DNA of 64,000 bases from Symbiodinium natans (GCA_905221605.1 CAJNDS010000002.1:1417438-1481437); one strand, 5' to 3'. Positions 23,336 to 35,570 are shown, numbered from the stretch's first letter. The notes: a model not told the origin generated them from the sequence alone. A program made the numbers and translations.

Positions 23336-23674
23336 ACATCCGCTGAGGTGGCTTTCATGTGTCGCGTGCATTACCATATTTTGGCATTGGACTTAGTGAT
23401 TTTAAGTTGCACTGAGTTACACTACGGTACACTCAGTTACGCTTAGTTACACTAAGCCACGCTATGTTCGACTGGGAGCGCTCGTGTGCCTAAGAGCACA
23501 GTCATGGAGTGTTGAGCCATGGCTCGACAGGCAGTGGCTGGTACGTGCTGCGCTCGATGAGTCTGTGTGTGCGTGTGCCTGCGTGCGCATGTCGTTGTCA
23601 TTCCGCTGTAGCTGACAAGAAGTCACTAGATGAGTGACTTCTCACGTCATCGTAGGATGACAGGCCAACCAAAA

Positions 23675-23882
23675 ACCCTAAACCCTAAACCCTAAACCCT
23701 AAACCCTAAACCCTAAACCCTAAACCCTAAACCCTAAACCCTAAACCCTAAACCCTAAACCCTAAACCCTAAACCCTAAACCCTAAACCCTAAACCCTAA
23801 CAACCCTCAACCCTCAACCCTCAACCCTAAACCCCAAACCCCAAACCCTAAACCCTAAACCCTAAACTCTAAACCCTAAACC
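23675..23882 (+). repeat. Interstitial telomeric tract, longest in the window
   Basis: About 17 uninterrupted CCCTAAA units are followed by three CCCTCAA variants and further CCCTAAA/CCCCAAA units. The same variant (CCCTCAA) fills the tract at 16640-16890. Confidence 0.95.
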
Positions 23883-23904
23883 GTTGGTATTATGCACCGT
23901 GCAG

Positions 23905-24230
23905 CGTAATGTCGAGGTCTACAAGAAGACGGGAAAGTGGAAGTTTCACCCGGAGACGGGTTTGTATTTCCATTTGAAAACACAGGCGTGGCCGGCCTGC
24001 TGGGGAGGACGCAGTTTCACATGAAGATGTGGCGTCATGCGGATGTCTGTGAAGGGTTCGACAGCAGCCAGGTGTACTACACGCCGAAGGAAAGCGATAA
24101 CCGCTTCTTCAGAAGGATCGACGATGACGACGCCCGTGTCCCAGTGCTTCTTGGAAAAGCTTCGTCATCACTCAGCATACCTCAAGTTGCTGCGGGCTTT
24201 GATGTGGCCCCTTTGTGAGGATCCTCTGGT
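23905..24230 (+). CDS. Candidate exons upstream of the cold-shock domain
   Basis: After CCGTGCAG (acceptor) the frame reads NVEVYKKTGKWKF then HPETGLYFHLKTQAW (about 23907-23985), reminiscent of WW or OCRE-type aromatic modules. A second block in another frame reads MWRHADVCEGF then SSQVYYTPKESDNRFF (24028-24118). A third reads CFLEKLRHHSAYLKLLR (about 24143-24195). The frame changes between blocks imply introns or an error at about 23986-24020 that I could not resolve. Likely, but not proven, to belong to the same transcript as the cold-shock exons. Confidence 0.35.
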
Positions 24231-24308
24231 GAGGAAAATGAAGCAGCCCCTGGGCAGCGTTCAGGCAACGAAAAGCGGGCCTTGCTGCTTGGGGAAGCCT
24301 TGCCCCAG

Positions 24309-25165
24309 GTCTGAGGAGATGCGAAAAGCCATCTCAAAGACAGAGTTCGTGAAGTTTGAGGTGGAAGGAGCTCAGGTGCCTCGGCACTGCGCTTCGGTGC
24401 AGTTCTACTGCAAGACGAAGCTTAGCACAGAGCAGAACTTTCGAAAATTCTACGGGTGCCTTGCAGGGTGATGATGGCCCCGCCGTTGCCCAAGAGCCGG
24501 CGCCGGCGCCGAAGGCGCCCGAGAAGGAGGAGGTGGGACGTGGTGGGATCCTGGGAGTTGGCCCAAATGTCGTTGCTAAGTGCAGCGCGTGTAGTGCATG
24601 TAGTGCTTGTCGTGCTTGTGAGATCCTTCATGAAGAGTACTCAGGGTACTCGGAGGGTGTTCTGTCATGTTCTGTATGCTGGAACATGCTGGAACCGACT
24701 TTGTTGGAGGACGTTCGGATGGAGGGCCGGGTCAACAAGTGGGACTCGGAGAAGGAGCCGTGCACTGCATGTCTTCAATCCCTCCTAGTCCAGAGACACT
24801 CTAACATGGGAACTTGCCCCAAAAAATTGAGCCGATGGTTGAGAGCCCCATGCCATCAGGGCTTCGGCTTCATCATGCCTGCGGGGAAAGAGGAGGGCGG
24901 AGAAGTCGGCAAAGGCTGTATCAGGGCTGGAAAGATCTCAGTTGCACGTCAAACGTGGCTTGTTCTTGACCGGCAGGCCTCTTCGTCCACCGGAAGTTCA
25001 TTGTGGGCAGCACGCCGACGAACCCAATAAATCTAAAAGAAGGTGTGAAGGCCGTGCCCATGTGACTTGCATGTGGGGTCATTTTGGTCCAGTTTCATTG
25101 GGGGGAAAGCAAAAAGGACGTCTTCAATGGCCTGATGCGTGTCAAGGAAGCAGGGAATGAACGCA
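24309..25165 (+). CDS. Cold-shock-domain protein, six exons
   Basis: Predicted exons: 24309-24375, 24467-24532, 24710-24754, 24860-24899, 24977-25050 and 25093-about 25165. All junctions keep phase; donors are GT, GT, GA, GA and GC. The spliced product runs EMRKAISKTEFVKFEVEGAQ, then APAPKAPEKEE, then the cold-shock domain: EGRVNKWDSEK, GFGFIMPAG (RNP1), LFVHRKFIVG (RNP2), LKEGVK and FHWGESKKDVF. The domain is essentially complete. Cold-shock domains bind single-stranded RNA or DNA. Exon 1 (FVKFEVEG) could be the end of an earlier cold-shock domain. The 3' end is not fixed, and the fifth intron is only 42 bp. Function as an RNA-binding protein is inferred from the fold. Confidence 0.65.
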
Positions 25166-25379
25166 GACAACAAATGGAAGACACAGTGCCATTCGATCAT
25201 CGTCCGAAAATCTGCTCTGCTCCGCTGCTCCGTACTCCGTTGCTCCGTGCTCCACTCCTTGTAGGGTTTAGGGCTTCGGGATGCTTCGGGTTTAGATTTA
25301 GGGTTTCGGGATTGGGGTTTAGAGGGTTCTGCACCACGTTGCTTCACAACGGCCAGAGGGGGCTCGGACATTCACCCCC

Positions 25380-25390
25380 CCCCCCCTCAA
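25380..25390. repeat. Short poly-C tract
   Basis: A homopolymer run of C at about 25374-25387. A telomere-like TTTAGGG/TTCGGG patch at 25262-25325 precedes it. Confidence 0.7.
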
Positions 25391-25941
25391 TGCTGCATTA
25401 GCACCACCCGGCTCCGGAGCAAGAGTTCAGATTTGCGAAAACACGCATCAATGTGCCATTGCTGTGCAAAGCCTTTTGAAAGAGTATGGCGGACCTCCCG
25501 CTGCCTCTCCACGCTTTCCGGCTCTTTGTATTTGCCAAGGAAGTGGGGTAAGAATGCATACCCGGCAATCTGAGGGCGGCATCTTATCGGGAGATAAGGC
25601 GGAGGGAGTTTAACATCCAACTGGAGCTCGGATAACGCTTGCGACGGGCTGGGATTAGGAGGGACGACGTCGGATCCAAGGCTGCTGAGCAAGCCGTTTT
25701 CCATCCATCCGTTCATCCATCCGAACTAGAGAACTAGAAGGCAAATGAAAGCAGTACAGCCCAAAGGGAAGGTCAGTGCGGAGGGGGTTGTGATTGCCAT
25801 TTCATGTAAGAAATCTGTCAACTTGGCATAGCAGGATAGCTCTTTATCTTTGTTTGTGGCTCCATAGCTTAAACTCCGGTTACCACCTGTGACTTTGACA
25901 TCAAACGCGGCAGGTACTCGTGGGGTTGGCCCCTTGCATGC

Positions 25942-26850
25942 CTGAACCCACTGCGGCCCGTATCCTTGGCCAGGTCAGCTTCAAGCAAGGCACGCAGGAC
26001 AGCAAGCCCTGCGCGCTGGAGGTGTTGATGCTGGGTGCGTTCCTGAGTCTCTGTTACCAGCAGCACTTGAGTCAGAGTTGCAACGTCGGATGTAGGATAT
26101 TGGAAGTTGCGGAGGGATGGAGCTTTGCAGCTAAAAGTGAAAATGCGAGTCTGTGACATGTACCGTAGCTGACGTTCGGTGGCCTTCCGGCCGCATGGCT
26201 GGGAGGTGTAGATAGGGGTTGGTGTGTTTGAACAGCTTGGCTTTCATGTGCTTGCGACTGCTTGAAGGTGCAGATGGCAAGCCACTTCCCATCCATGCTG
26301 GCGCACAGACGCTGGAGGTCCATGGCTTGGGGCTTCTATGGGCTTCTTGCAGCGTCCCCTCCGCCCTTCGTGGCCTTCGCATGCTCTGCTGAAGAGTATG
26401 GAGCCATAAACCACCGGATTGACCTTGCACTGCCACCTGCATGCTGGACATGCTAGACATATCTAGACATGCTAGTATGGTGCTGCTGCTGGTGCTGTGC
26501 GAGGAGAAGAAGAAGAGCTACCACGTCTCGGCTGAGTCGCTGGGCCTGCGTGTGCACTGCGAAAGCTGGCGCGCAGGGCAAGATCAGCTGTTTCTGCAAC
26601 ATTTCGCAGGTTGCTTCTGACTGCTTCTGATTGTTCATGTGTAGGAGGTCCCGCCACAGCACGCGCAGTAGTTGATAGTGCTGACGAAGCCGCGAGTCAT
26701 AGCTGTGTGACTGCTCTTACTGTAAAGGTTGCAACTTGCGAATGTCGTTAAGCGGTTGCCAGGCCTGGTCTCAAGAAGACCCTTCAGGACCTCAGCTTGA
26801 TTTGCTCCAGGCTGAATTAAGTTAAGCAGCCGCATTTGCTCGCACTTCAC
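25942..26850 (-). CDS. Candidate minus-strand gene, three exons
   Basis: Three minus-strand blocks end at AG|GC donors: about 26850-26765 (MRLLNLIQPGANQAEVLKG, donor 26764), about 26625-26546 (either SEATCEMLQKQLILP or SEAVRSNLRNVAETADLALR, frame unresolved), and 26042-25942 (HLQRAGLAVLRALLEADLAK). Composition is helical and leucine-rich. Phases do not link all three, so at least one exon is missing or wrong. No family is recognised. If real, it is the only stretch here besides 50.6-50.9 kb that reads on the minus strand, ending close to the start of the PP2C gene. Confidence 0.3.
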
Positions 26851-26914
26851 AGCACGGAGAAAGTGGGGGTTTAAGAAGGCTTTAGAAGGCTCCACTGATC
26901 ACTGCCCTGCACAG

Positions 26915-29900
26915 AGAGGACCGATATGTCCTGGACGAGCCGCTTGAGGCCTGCCCTTGTGACAACGGTTTTGGAATTCTCGCCCCCCCCCCCCTCCACT
27001 GCGAATTTCAGGAGCTTGGCGTCTATTTCGCCGTCCTCGATGGCCACGGGGGAACTCAGGCCCATGAGAAAGAGGAGAAACCTGAGGGGTATAAGGCTCA
27101 GGGGGCTTGCGCCTGAGCTCAGAGTCGCTGAAGGTGGCGGACATGGTGAAGGAGAAACTCCACAAGTGTGGGGCTTGTGGGGCTGTGCAGGTCACGTGAA
27201 CCTAAATAAGTCGATTTTGTTTTGCTCAGTGCCTCAAATTGCGTGACTTTGCCAGAAGCAAACTCACAATCAAGTGAAGAGTGCAGCCTCAGCGACGTTG
27301 AGTGCCGAAAGCCTTAGCCCTTTGTGCTGCCGGCTGCCCAGGAATGTCCTCCAGCAAATGAGGCAGAAACAGGCGCAGCCCAAGTTTGTCATGTTCCTTG
27401 CAGATTTGCAACGGGATCAGCGTGCTGCATGCCAGTACAGACAGGTGCAACAGACGCGTCAAAGTTCATCCTAAACCCTAAACCCTAAACCCTAGACCCT
27501 AAACCCTAAACCCTAAACCCCAAACTCCTTATTGTTCATGAGTGCCCGTCCGATCTTTGTTGGAATTTTCACGGACCACGGGGGCAGGTGCAGCCTGCTT
27601 CTCGGGACGAGAAGATAAAGCTGGCCATTAAGGAGGCAGACTGGCGGGGGACGATATGAAGCAGGGTTCATATTTCTGTTTTTGGTGAGTGTATATAAGT
27701 TTCCTTTTTAATATTGGTGAGTGTATATGCCTTGTGTCCTTTTGGGGGTACAAGAAATATATACCCTACTTCATATGAACCTGTGTAGATGTCACCAGAA
27801 GAGCACATTTGATCCTTGAGCTAAGCATGTGCTTCTTCCGGAGTTTCCGAGACCTTGCTGTCCTATTAACTGATCTGCTGCACTGGGCTGGCAAGGCTTT
27901 CCTCCAAACAGACAAGGAGATTTTGGCCCTCGCAGAGCGCAAGAAGTGGACTGCTAAGATGGAGCACTTGTCGTGCAAGGTGTCACCTCTAATTGTACGG
28001 GCCCGTACTCAGGGTCCCCAAAAAGGGACGGTCATTCTCCTAGCAGCTTGCCGGCTGAGGTTTGAGCTTGTTGGCTCCACTTGCGTCCGGCGCCCGAATC
28101 GGGAAACTCTCAGGGTCAGGAGCATCAGATCACCTGGCAAGAGTTAGCGTGGCAGGAAGATGGCCTAAGCAACCGGTACTCGTAGCAGCCGAAAGGAGGA
28201 TGGCCTAAGCAACCGGTACTCGTAGCAGCCGAAAGCATAGCTTCCGCCGGCTACCGCGGCGACCCTCGCCTTCACGTTCTCTTCCCATCCTGGGGCAAAG
28301 CAGCTTCATTCTCTCCGGAGAGTTCTCAGGTTTCCGTGATTCTGCATGGGAATCCGATGCTGGGCTGCACGTTGAGATATCATTCAGAGTCATTCGCAGC
28401 GTGGAGCCGACGTAAGTTGTGCTGCAAATCAGGAAGTTGGGGACCGCCCTGCGTTTGGCCTGCCTGGCTAGCCTTTGTTTGCAGCCGTCGCGGCTTCTTC
28501 GGGCAGAAGCTGGTATGAGTTTCAAGATGTTTCAAGGTTTGATCATGACCGTCATGACCTGCTCAGCTGATGTGTTTGATGCTGACAGGTGGTGTCAAAC
28601 CTCGGAGATTCGCGGGCCGTGCTCTGCTTGGGCCGCAGTCTTCGATGCCACATGTCGCATGAAGAACTCCTCCAACTCTCCAGCTCCCCCCTCTTTCCGC
28701 TCTCCGGCCAGGCCGTGCAGGGCAGGCGGCAGCTCGCTATGGTTTGCTGCTCTGAAAGACCACGTCAGTCGTCCCTTCCCCCATAATACTGAACCCGGCC
28801 TCCTCCCCCCACCCAAAGTCGAGGTTTCGACTCATGGTCAATCAGTCTTCGTACTGCGCTTGGTCGCTGCGAGCGGCCTTTGTGCAGGCCGTGCCAGCCT
28901 CCGAGGATCACCGGCCAACTCGAATCGATGAGCCGCCTCGGCACGGATTCGGTCTCGTACGGTGACCCACAGTAGCAGAGCGCAAAACAAATTCGTACCC
29001 TGAAAAGACGCTAAAATACTTTTCTCCTGACTCTCGGAACCCCCAGAAAGAATACCTGGGAACCCTATGTTGGGGAACCCCCCGAATCAAACGGGAATCT
29101 TGCCTTGGCTCCAGAGTCTCCTTTCCCTTTGAGAAGTCCCAGCGCGACAGGAAAAAACGCATTGAGCGAGTTGGAGGTCTCGTCTTGCAGGCGGGATCCA
29201 GTTGCACTGGCATCCAAGCAGCTCCTTGCAATTGGCTACAGTATCCGTGTCGGTAGGAGCGGCTATGATGCAATCATATGCAATCTCAACCGCTCTTGAC
29301 CTAAGGTTCGTGGTGCGTGGCGTGTTGCCACCTCGACGAATCCCAACTCCATGAATAAGGCTGGGAGTTGCGGAAGTTAAGCTGGAGTGCGACAGTATTC
29401 CGGGGAAAGCATTGCTTGGTGGTGCAGCTTCGAGTTCTAGGACAACAGCGACAGTTCTGCATCATCTAACATGGCTGACAGGTATTGTGGACATGTAGCT
29501 AAAGACATCGCTGCTTCATGCTGTGTGCCCTGATGCAGGCAGCCAGGAGAGAATACCAGGCCTTTCCGAGAGTCTGTCGAGTCACAGCTTTGTGACTGGT
29601 GTGAGTCCACCACTGCAAGCCGCACGCATCCTCTCCGTTTTCATTTTGCTTTGCTTCTGCTTGAACCATTTGAACCCCAACATCAGATGCCAGACATATC
29701 AGACATCAAAGGAATCAAAGCAAGTCTCGCTTCCAGGGCCTGGCGATGACCCGATCTTTTGGAGATCTGCCGGGTGCTTGGGAGCCGGAGATAGCGGAGT
29801 GACCCGAGACATGTTTTGTTGCCCAAATGTGCATGGCATGTGCACTGCAAGTTGTCGTGAAGGGGGTCAGACACAGACTGAGGCATTTCAAGCGGCCCAT

Positions 29901-31254
29901 CGGATTGGCCATTGCAGAGCCGGAAGTTCGGATTGTTCCTCTTTCGGACAAGGAGATCTAGCTGATGAGGGATGGATGTGGAGACGTAGACCGCAGGTAT
30001 TTGAAGGTGATGTGCTGTTCTGCACCATTCGTGGTCACCGACCGGCCTTTCCATCCCTTTCCATGCCTGAACCGCCTTTGCGTTATTCTGGCCTGGGGAA
30101 TTGAATCCTTGGGGTTTTGAGAGGGGCCTTCGGCTAACGTGGTTGGGGATTTCCGGGGCTCTAGCACCATCTGGCATTCTTCCTGGGCGGAAGACGTGGG
30201 AAGGACCTCTTTATAGTCTTGGCGACGGACGGCGTCTACGACGTCCTCAGCAACCAGGTGCCTCACTACATCACCTTTTGGTATCCTTTTGGTTGTGCTG
30301 ACGAGCTGCTGGTGGAGTACATGGTAAAACTTGTTGTTGCTGGTCTCACCTTCCTGCAGATCTGCAGATGCAGGCGCCAACAAAGCTTCGGGCTTATAAG
30401 CACGCACTCCTTTTTGTGGTTTTTGACTCGTCTGTCACTGTGCTGCGTGTGTGCCAGGAAGTTATCGACCTGGCCATGAGGTGGGTGCAGAGGAAGTCAC
30501 GCGATTTTTCGCCATTGCTGGCATACATGGGAGAAGCTGCGATTTTTGTGTCCACAGAGGAGAGAGTAGGCAAGTTTCTGACCAAAAGTCCCGGTGGCTC
30601 AAGCTTCCAGTTGGGCAGAATGCCCGGTTAAGATGCCCGAAATGTCGTTGTGAAGAAGACGCGTGCGTCCTCTTGCAAGAACAGAATGATGGCAGTCCAT
30701 GGCAACCCCACACCCGAAATATCTCAACAGCTGACCATGATGGTTTGCTTCCTGCATGATTGCACCCATGACACCTGATGTCTCCTTGCATGAGGCACTG
30801 GCGGGAACCCGAAGAAGCCGCAAAGAACATTGTCCGATCAGCCTACAAACGTGGGGGAGCTGAGCCTCACTGTAGTGCTTTGATATGCTTTTGATGCTTG
30901 CCAGTGCTGTAAATCCTTCAGGGAGCTCTCTCACTATGGGCCTTTTTGTTGTAGATTCGGGGTGTCTAGGCTCATTCTCGTGTATCGTCCGCATGGTAGA
31001 GAGCTCTTGGGAGTGACTGGCGCTGCAACAAGGTCTGCTTCTATGTAAACCCGTGGTAGGTGATTCCATTTCGGAAACGCGGAGGGCAGACCTAGACCTG
31101 AGGGAAGACACTGCTAGGGTCTGCTTGGCGCAGAGCCAACCCGAAACCCTAAATGGAAATCGCTTCAGTTCGAGAGGGTGACGTGTCCTGATGTGAAGGC
31201 GGGAGCGAGGACAACCTGACCGTCTTGGTGGTGCAATTTGGTGGGACCAGCTGA
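26915..31254 (+). CDS. PP2C-family (PPM) Ser/Thr protein phosphatase, multi-exon
   Basis: Exons by motif and phase: 26915-26948 (REDRYVLDEPLE), 27012-27059 (GVYFAVLDGHGGTQ), 27125-27190 (SLKVADMVKEKLHK), 27896-27979 (AFLQTDKEIL), 28589-about 28637 (VVSNLGDSRAVLCLG), 28888-28931 (AVPASEDHRPTRID), 29151-29190 (KKRIERVGGLV), 29737-about 29773 (GLAMTRSFGD), 29893-29952 (IGLAIAEPEVRIVPL), 30204-30257 (DLFIVLATDGVYDVL), 30458-about 30480 (EVIDLAM) and 31199-31254 (GSEDNLTVLVVQF, stop TGA). These are the PPM motifs in their usual order. The metal-binding acidic residues are present (ED, DGHGG, TDG, DN), so activity is expected: Mn/Mg-dependent dephosphorylation of Ser/Thr. Missing pieces are the N-terminus, the segment before GDSR (a GSTC candidate lies at about 28068), the RVxG link before FGD, and one exon before the last. 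Introns include GC and GA donors. Confidence 0.85.
27474..27528 (+). repeat. Telomeric tract inside a PP2C intron
   Basis: Seven CCCTAAA-type heptamers, one of them CCCTAGA, lie within the 27191-27895 intron. They are in the same orientation as most other tracts. Confidence 0.9.
28157..28236 (+). repeat. Tandem duplication of about 40 bp in a PP2C intron
   Basis: Two copies of GATGGCCTAAGCAACCGGTA and the following CTCGTAGCAGCCGAAAG stand head to tail (about 28158-28197 and 28198-28236). They are identical and therefore recent. Confidence 0.85.
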
Positions 31255-34008
31255 ATCTGAGAGCTTCGCTCCCTTTGAGGGTTCAGGTTTTTGCAGGCAA
31301 AGTGCAGGCAAAGAGGCGTAGTCAGATGTATTCAGTCTTCCATTTCTTGACGTTGTCATGTCGTTAATTGTGAGCACACATATCAGACTCTCGTGATCTG
31401 CACTGGTGTAGCGGACGGCATGCGCATTTGCTTGCAGTCAGATTGGAACAGCTAGCACGGGATACCGATCTTATCAAACCGTGAACAGAAACAAGCTTGT
31501 GCCGACATGGAAGCCACGTTCCCTGGACATGTAGGTTGGGCTGACAAGAGTGTTCCGAAGTACGTGGGCAAGACAGGCCGTGACGGCACCGTGGGGTTGC
31601 CGCGTGCAAATGAGAAAACTTGCTGGGGGTGTGTAGTGTTATCGAACCAAGTGCTTTAGGGAAGAGAAGAGTTCCACTTGCGATGTGATGATCTATTTGC
31701 GACTTGATGCTTTTGCCTCTTCTGAGTGCGTTGGTGCTGATTGTTCAAGACGAGAAATGCCTGTTGGACGTGCGTCCTTGTCCAAAGGCAGTTGGGGGTT
31801 GAGTCGCCCCTAAAGCCTTTAAGGGCTAGATGCACAGTTGTTTTTTCCATTGGTCCAAGGGTTTGAGCTCGGGCTTGTAAGGAGGAAGCTCACCCCAGTA
31901 GGAAGCAAAGAGAACACTGTTGCAGTACCGCCTACGAGGTCGTGTTTGTAGTCAGGGTGTGACTCGGCATCAAACCCTGCAACCCTGCAACGCGGCTGTG
32001 CTGTTGTGAATCGTGCAAAACTGCGGACCAGTCAGCTTTGATGATTAAACTTTCTGGAATGGCCAGAAGCGAGATGTCTCAGAAATGGCTGCTAAGGCTG
32101 CTAAGGGATGCAGCCATGAGGTCTCGTCAAGCCTCAAGATGCATGCTTCCCATGTGAAGACCCAAGCTGCAATTGTCTCGCCAACAAGCACTCAACCTTT
32201 TGTGTGGCTGAGTGGGGTAAACCACATCGCCAATAACACAAGATTCAACAAGTGATTAGTAGAGGCCCCGTCTCAAAGGAACTCGTAAAACCAGTTTAGG
32301 GCAAGGTCTTCGCTCTACCTAAGTCGAGTGGTTTCCGCGCGACCTGCGGGCTTCCGTCTCACCGCTCTGAGTTAACAGCCTTCCCATTCCGCGCAAGTTG
32401 CAAGCTGTAGGGGCACAAGTGGATTCAGACATGGGGAGAACAGTCCTTGCCTGATGTAGCTGAATGAGTACACTGTACACTTTTCCGGATACTACATCAT
32501 CTCTAGAACTGCAAGTGTGCACTTTTTACGGGGCTTATGAACTCAGCAACTCGGTGCATCCATCCTCTAACCTCTCCAACGCAGACTTGGGTGGGCTTAG
32601 CGCGCTTGAGCACTCAAGAGCAAGTGGCCAGCATTGGCCAGCGAAGTGCCATGACTATCGAATATGTCGGCAGTAAGCCTGGAGTATGCGCATTGGTGAC
32701 AGATAGCAGGTTACAAGCTGTATCACGGAAGGTGTTTTCCTCCGGCTCGCACTTCCATCGCCACAAGTCTGGCCGTAGCCATCCCAAAGCCAGCTCAAGC
32801 CTCTGAATCCACATGGGCTGACAGGAGGACAAGGCCATGTGGCCGCAGCTGCCACTTTAGATGCAGGCACAGTCCGCGTCAGGGCCCACAGCAAGAGGGG
32901 TGGAGATGTGGTTTTGTCGGAAGTGTTTTTGCTCCCCAAGATACCCTTCAGCTTCGGGATGCTTCTCAAATGCCCTCAGTTCTGGGAAGCCAGGCGTGGT
33001 CAAAGGGGCTGCGGCGCAGAAGGCGACAGATGAGGCTCGGGGAAGAAGAGTGTTTGTTCTAGTCAAGACTGGTGCGCCCCTTGCTTCTGTAAGATTGAAG
33101 ACAGTTGGCCGCCTTGCAGCACGGTGTGAGCCATTCTCGATTGTGCTTAGAACCTCATATGCGTGATCTTAACCCTGGTCTGAGATGGACATGTTCGGCT
33201 GAGGGCTAGATGTGAATCAGAATCTACTTGTCGCACAGCTGCTGCTGGACATGTGTTGGCTGCTCTTCTCAGACGATGGAGGATGTGCCAGATCTATTGC
33301 GGCCTTCAGACATCCAGCAGTAGCAAAAACCGCCATTGGACTTGGAGCTAGATTTTCAGTGGCACGTGCTGAAACCTTTTGCACGGTTGGTGGGTTTCAC
33401 CGGAAGACAGCTTGACGTCTGCGTGGTCAATCTGGCTTACGGTCTTGCTAGGTGGCCAAAAGCGGTTAGGAGCTGCAGAACACCCCACCAGTATGGTTGC
33501 ATTCAAGTCCAGTGAGGTACTCGGCGCGTATCTTTTCGGCCAGTTTCCAGAAACCAGGAATACCTGCGGTAGCGACATGAACAGCATAGGACATGCCCAG
33601 AACTGCAGATGCAGGGTCTGGTATTCCTGGCTTCCAGAAGCACCATTATTTAGCTGCACATAGGCTGGTGGGATTCAATCTGCAGTTGGCATGCGGAAGC
33701 CCACATACGGCTACATGTTAAGCTTAGACGATGTCTGTGGGTTTCCAGATGCCATGGATGATCTGAGATCATGCAAGCCCCGCCTCCTCCAATATCCAAC
33801 TTTGAACATCTGAGTCGAAGAAAGCTGATGAAAGCTGAGCACTTCATGCGACTTTCGCATATTGGAGGGGAGAAGAACCAGCTCTGGTCAACAAGGCAGT
33901 CTGGATCGGGATTGTCAGTCCAGGGAAGGCACCCGGGTGTCAGACGTTTCTCACCTTGCTCGCTTGCAGCAAGGGGGCTCGGACGCTGCCCTCTCCATGT
34001 TGAGGCTC
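31255..34008. other. No gene recognised
   Basis: No domain was found. Plus-strand frames at 32990-33166 (ATDEARGRRVFVLVK) and 33193-33415 look somewhat protein-like, and the minus strand at 33348-33659 is also open. None has phase-linked neighbours. They could be exons of unfamiliar proteins. Confidence 0.3.
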
Positions 34009-34047
34009 TTTAGGGTTTAGGGTTTAGGGTTTAGGGTTTAGGGTCAG
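34009..34047 (-). repeat. Interstitial telomeric tract, G-rich on +
   Basis: Five TTTAGGG heptamers then TCAGGG. Orientation is opposite to the tracts at 21.2, 23.7, 27.5 and 53.0 kb. Confidence 0.9.
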
Positions 34048-34949
34048 GGTTAATCCGGGGTTTCTTGCTAGGCCCATGAGACACCCCGGTGCAAGGCGAA
34101 GCTCAATCACCTGCCAGTTCTGTTTTGCCCTTGGGTGCTTTTCTTGGATGGAAGCTTCGTGACCGTGCACGTGCAGTACAGCTGCAACGCAGGAAAAGAG
34201 GCAGACGGGCCGGCCAGCGCTCCGTTTTCCATGTGTGGGAAGACGAAGTTGAGAGCCACCAACAACCATCGTGGATAGAGGCATGCATCCTCGCCAGTCG
34301 TTGTAGTTTGGAGAGTTCTGCTTCACTGAATCCTGCGATTTCGGGGGCGGATTCGGGATCCAGACCGGGTGCGCTCCGTCTTAAAGGGATGGCTCAAATG
34401 GGTGGGAGGGCTACCAAGTTTTTCTTCAGCACCTCATAGTGATAGTCAAGTCCCCACGCTGTCGAGAAGACTTCACCGGTACGGGATTTTCACTGGCTGC
34501 GCACTTTCCATTAAAGAAGGATGTAGCAACAGCTGTCGTTGTACGCAGACTCCATCTCTGTGGCCCATTGGCCACAGCTAGCGCGCTGGGCCATGGGAGA
34601 TCCAGACCGCTTGCAATGGTGGAGCCCTTAGCGCTACAGCGTTGGACACAGCCCGATATGCGCAAATGGTAGCTGCGTCATTGTTTACTGGACGTGTATC
34701 CTGCGAGGTATTATGTGGATCGGACTGGCCAGGAGTTCGGTCCTTTTCGAACATCGAAGATGCAGCCTGACGGCAAACGTGCGGAGATTCGTCGGCTTGC
34801 TTGCAATCCAGCATGTTCCAGCCGGGATGTTCCAGCGTCAGTGTGCGAGAGACCGTGACATCTCTTTGCGGAGCTTTGTTTCTGACATGTGCTGACAAAG
34901 TCATATCATGCCCACCGTGTCCTCTACATGTCTCGTCTTCCTGCCCAGG

Positions 34950-35042
34950 CGCTCCTGGTTCACGCAGGGCTTCTTTCCCATCGGGGACGAGCACCTCGGC
35001 AAATTCACCCCCTGCTATGCCGAGCTGGGCAGAGTGGGCTGA
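34950..35042 (+). CDS. Candidate exon, unknown protein
   Basis: After a pyrimidine-rich acceptor (GTCTTCCTGCCCAG) one frame reads RSWFTQGFFPIGDEHLGKF and then TPCYAELGRVG before TGA. The aromatic and charged pattern looks like a folded domain, but I do not recognise it. The other plus frame (SRRASFPSGTSTSANSP) is open too. It may belong to the same gene as the downstream RS-rich exon. Confidence 0.3.
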   Translation, partial: RSWFTQGFFPIGDEHLGKFTPCYAELGRVG

Positions 35043-35455
35043 GAAAGCCACAACAGAGGAACAGATGGGAGTTGAGGGAACTGATGCAACTGCCCGAGGC
35101 TCTTGGTCCGCCTTGGGGACTGGCCGCCTGAGGCCGTGCCTTGCACGTCTACAGAGTCTTTATGTTAACTCAACCCCTTTTACATGCGTGTCATACAATG
35201 GTTGGAAGTCTTACAGTGTTACTTTATGTATGCGAAGTGCCAGCAAGAAAGGCAACGGCCTTCCTAGTTTCCATGTGCACTGTGCGCCTTGCCAGTCCCA
35301 CGTGGCAGCCCAACTCTCAGATGGTGTCCAAAGCCTCATCCAAGTTCCCTAATGCAGTCGCGTGCAGGCTCCAGAGAGCTGCGGGCTAGAATCGGCTAGA
35401 AGCAAGTGCTCCCTCCGAGTGCTCAAACCTCTCCGTTGAATGCAGAGGATGAAGC

Positions 35456-35570
35456 ATGAAGCAGTTGGAAGAGACAACCAAGATCCTGGGAAAGAAGGTC
35501 TTTGAAAAGCAGCTGCAAGGTCAAGATGCTCTATCCGGACCCTGACAATATCTTCGTCGGAGGTCCACAG
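35456..35570 (+). CDS. Candidate exons upstream of the RS exon
   Basis: One frame reads MKQLEETTKILGKKVFEKQL up to a CTGCAAG|GTCAAG donor (35519). The next frame reads KVKMLYPDPDNIFVGG up to CGGAG|GTCC. The second resembles the RNP2 strand of an RRM (IFVGG) but is too short to prove one. The two readings exclude each other unless alternative splicing occurs. Confidence 0.25.

Noticed and set aside
24580-24625. CSACSACSACRAC cysteine cluster as a metal-binding motif
   Set aside because: It comes from a short GTAGTGCATGTAGTGCTTGT repeat, and the phase analysis places it in the intron 24533-24709 of the cold-shock gene.
27404-27444. Possible 41 bp PP2C exon (AG...GT bounded)
   Set aside because: Its phase does not fit between the exons at 27190 and 27896, which join directly in phase 0.
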